From an uncultured Brevundimonas sp. (lineage in GTDB: Bacteria; Pseudomonadota; Alphaproteobacteria; Caulobacterales; Caulobacteraceae): 26,400 bases of DNA. The notes under the pieces are model-generated. The model saw nothing but the letters and a program-made list of their open reading frames with translations. It was not told the DNA's origin and made no database searches. Both the position numbers and the translations under genes were made by a program. This document shows, piece after piece, positions 24,797 to 26,400 of the stretch (its first letter is position 1; every line of letters begins with the position of its first letter). The stretch lies in assembly GCA_946885435.1 (NCBI GenBank), contig CAMPGL010000011.1, positions 1-26,400 of the forward strand. The letters run 5' to 3'.

Positions 24797-26047
24797 TCAG
24801 GCGCGCGCGGGGCCGGGGCTGAACAGCCGGCCGCGGTCGGCGAACAGGACGCAGCCGAGCGCCAGGAGGCCGCAGACCGCAAAGCCCGCCGACAGTGGCA
24901 CGGTGGAGCCGTCGAACTGCTGGCCGATGAAGAAGCCGATCAGGGCGCCGCCGGTGGTGGTGACGACGCCCTGGACTGAGGAGGCGGTGCCTGCGATGTG
25001 GCCCAGCGGCTCCATCGACAGGGCCCCGAAGTTGCCGGGGATCAGGCCGAAGAAGAACATGGTGGCGGCCTGGAGCGCGATGAAGGTCCACATCACCTCG
25101 TGGCCGGTCGCGGCGACCAAGGTGTGAACGACGGCCACTGTGGTGAAGCCCAGCAGCGCGATGTGCGACAGGGTCCGCATGCCCAGGCGCACGACCAGCC
25201 GCGCGTTCAGGATCGACGCCACGGCGATGGCCCCGGCTATGCCCGCAAACGCGATGGGAAAGACCGTCGGGGCCTCGAAAATCTCGGTGAAGATCTGCGG
25301 CGAGGAGTTGATGAAGCCGAACAGCGCGCCCGTGATCATCGCCATGGCCAGCATGTAGCCGGCCGCCACGCGGTGGCTCAGCGTCTCCCGCACGCCGGCC
25401 AGGATGCGGTCGGCGCGGATGGGCAGCCGGTATTCAGGGTGCAGGGTCTCGGGCAGCTTGAACGCCGTCCAGGCCAGGACCGCCGCGCCGGCCGCGCCCA
25501 GGACCAGGAAGATCGCGCGCCACTCGGCGACGAACAGGATCAGCTGGCCCAGGCTCGGGGCGAGGATGGGCGTGCCCAGGAAGACGATGAAGGTCAGCGA
25601 CATGACCCGGGCCATGGTCCGGCCGGAATAGCAGTCGCGGACGATGGAGACGGCCAGCACCCGTAACGAAGCCGCACCCAAGCCCTGCAGCACGCGCGCG
25701 AGCAGCAGCATGTCGAAGCTCGGCGCCAGGGCCGCGAGCAGGCCGAACAGGGTGTAGATGGCCAGTCCCGCCAGCAGCACCGGCCGCCGGCCATAGCGGT
25801 CGGCCAGGGGCCCGTAGACGATCTGGGCTGCGCCGAAGCCGAGCAGATAGGCGGTCACCACCCACTGGTGCGCATTGCCCTCGGCGACGCCGAGCGCGGC
25901 GCCGATCGAGGGCAGGGCCGGCAGCATGGCGTCGATGGCCAGCGCGTTCAGCGCCATCATCGAGGCGATCATGACGACGAACGCCTTGAAGCCTATGCCG
26001 GGGTGAGGGGAGTGCGCCGCAGCGTCTGGGGGGGACATCGGGCCCAT
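24797..26047 (-). CDS. MFS transporter, Bcr/CflA drug-resistance family
   Basis: This 416-aa inner-membrane exporter has 12 predicted helices. Diagnostic features are the first-helix region MMALNALAIDAMLPALPSIG, motif A in GPLADRYGRRPVLL after helix 2, ARVLQGLGAASLRVLAVSIVRD in helix 4 and GTPILAPSLGQLI in helix 5. These fit the DHA1 Bcr/CflA subfamily, which exports drugs such as bicyclomycin or sulfonamides, or small metabolites, by proton antiport; the substrate here is not predictable. ATGs at 26047 and 26038 are both possible and neither has a strong Shine-Dalgarno. It lies 54 nt downstream of gcvPB on the same strand, with a strong hairpin between. Confidence 0.9.
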   Translation of the reverse strand: MGPMSPPDAAAHSPHPGIGFKAFVVMIASMMALNALAIDAMLPALPSIGAALGVAEGNAHQWVVTAYLLGFGAAQIVYGPLADRYGRRPVLLAGLAIYTLFGLLAALAPSFDMLLLARVLQGLGAASLRVLAVSIVRDCYSGRTMARVMSLTFIVFLGTPILAPSLGQLILFVAEWRAIFLVLGAAGAAVLAWTAFKLPETLHPEYRLPIRADRILAGVRETLSHRVAAGYMLAMAMITGALFGFINSSPQIFTEIFEAPTVFPIAFAGIAGAIAVASILNARLVVRLGMRTLSHIALLGFTTVAVVHTLVAATGHEVMWTFIALQAATMFFFGLIPGNFGALSMEPLGHIAGTASSVQGVVTTTGGALIGFFIGQQFDGSTVPLSAGFAVCGLLALGCVLFADRGRLFSPGPARA

Positions 26048-26057
26048 ATCGGGCCGT

Positions 26058-26086
26058 CGCTCCGCCGGCGCCAGACCGGCGGAGCG
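26058..26086. repeat. Strong inverted repeat between gcvPB and the MFS gene
   Basis: CGCTCCGCCGG (26058-26068) and CCGGCGGAGCG (26076-26086) form a perfect 11-bp stem with a 7-nt loop. CTTTTCC follows on the + strand but no U-tract follows on the minus strand, the strand of both flanking genes. It may protect the 3' end of the gcv mRNA or attenuate read-through into the MFS gene. Confidence 0.5.
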
Positions 26087-26101
26087 CTTTTCCGTCGACC
26101 G

Positions 26102-26400
26102 TTACTCCGCCGCCAGGTTGCTGCCGGCGGGCGCCGTCCAGCGCAGCTTGGGCGAGCGGGCGGCGCGGGTTTCGTCGAGGCGGCGCATCGGGGCGTGGAA
26201 GGGCGCGCCCTTGAAGCGTTCGACGTCGCCGGCCTTGGCCGCCTGGGCCAGCGCCCGCATGGCCTCGATGAAGCGGTCGAGCTCGGCCTTGGACTCTGTC
26301 TCGGTCGGCTCGATCAGCATGGCCCCGTGAACGACCAGCGGGAAGTACATGGTCATCGGGTGGAAGCCTTCGTCGATCATCGCCTTGGCGAAGTCGAGCG
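26102..26400 (-). CDS. gcvPB: Glycine dehydrogenase (decarboxylating) subunit 2, C-terminal part
   Basis: The minus-strand frame is open from the right edge to TAA at 26102-26104 and gives the last ~98 residues. [20 protein letters not shown], then [20 protein letters not shown] is the highly conserved C-terminal region of the P-protein of the glycine cleavage system. The chain ends soon after ([15 protein letters not shown]), as expected for the split two-subunit form (GcvPA + GcvPB) rather than the long fused GcvP. The enzyme decarboxylates glycine with PLP and passes the aminomethyl group to the H protein. The PLP lysine lies upstream, outside the window. Confidence 0.92.
   Translation of the reverse strand, partial: LDFAKAMIDEGFHPMTMYFPLVVHGAMLIEPTETESKAELDRFIEAMRALAQAAKAGDVERFKGAPFHAPMRRLDETRAARSPKLRWTAPAGSNLAAE

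Overview
The window is high-GC alphaproteobacterial chromosome, most likely Caulobacterales (Brevundimonas or Caulobacter type). The evidence is the densely packed high-GC genes, the HWE histidine kinase with its response regulator, the two SleB-type membrane-anchored cell wall hydrolases, the nadA-nadB-nadC cluster and the GGAAC-N16-CGTT promoters of EcfG type. Species cannot be fixed by reading alone. I see no rRNA, tRNA, CRISPR array, transposase or integrase, so most of the window is core genome. The exception is the left edge, where an acyl-CoA synthetase fragment runs in frame into an unrelated, less GC-rich domain.

Layout. 1-586: 3' end of the chimeric ORF. 777-3011: a DUF3617-type lipoprotein (-), a secreted protein of three PPC-like repeats (+) and a small unknown protein (-). 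3211-9839 (+): thiolase, FadB-type bifunctional beta-oxidation enzyme, AI-2E family permease, epoxide-hydrolase-like enzyme, small membrane protein and Ogt DNA-repair methyltransferase. These six genes have gaps of 17, 30, 25, 48 and -4 nt and could share transcripts. 9836-13568 (-): reading 5'->3', dps, a SleB-type hydrolase, an HWE kinase and a response regulator, with short gaps. 13706-17380 (+): a large membrane-anchored hybrid histidine kinase. 17422-21047 (+): two inverted-repeat operators, then nadA, an unannotated 35-codon ORF, nadB and nadC, all with overlapping stop/start codons. 21044-23573: an acyltransferase (-), a 68-aa hydrophilic protein (+) and a second SleB-type hydrolase (-). 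24022-24792 (+): a secreted unknown protein, a glycine-zipper lipoprotein and a strong terminator. 24797-26400 (-): a Bcr/CflA-like MFS exporter and the C-terminus of glycine dehydrogenase subunit 2.

How the genes connect. NadB oxidises aspartate to iminoaspartate, NadA condenses it with dihydroxyacetone phosphate to quinolinate, and NadC makes nicotinate mononucleotide. The paired operators suggest repression of this pathway as one unit. Thiolase and the FadB-type enzyme carry out the last three steps of beta-oxidation. A second theme is envelope and general stress: Dps, two cell wall hydrolases, sensor kinases, and EcfG-type promoters in front of the hybrid kinase, the glycine-zipper lipoprotein and (one mismatch) the 68-aa hydrophilic protein.

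I found no clear new multi-gene system. The best leads are the coupled 35-codon ORF inside the nad operon, the EcfG-type promoter set, the nadA double operator and the chimeric ORF at the left edge.
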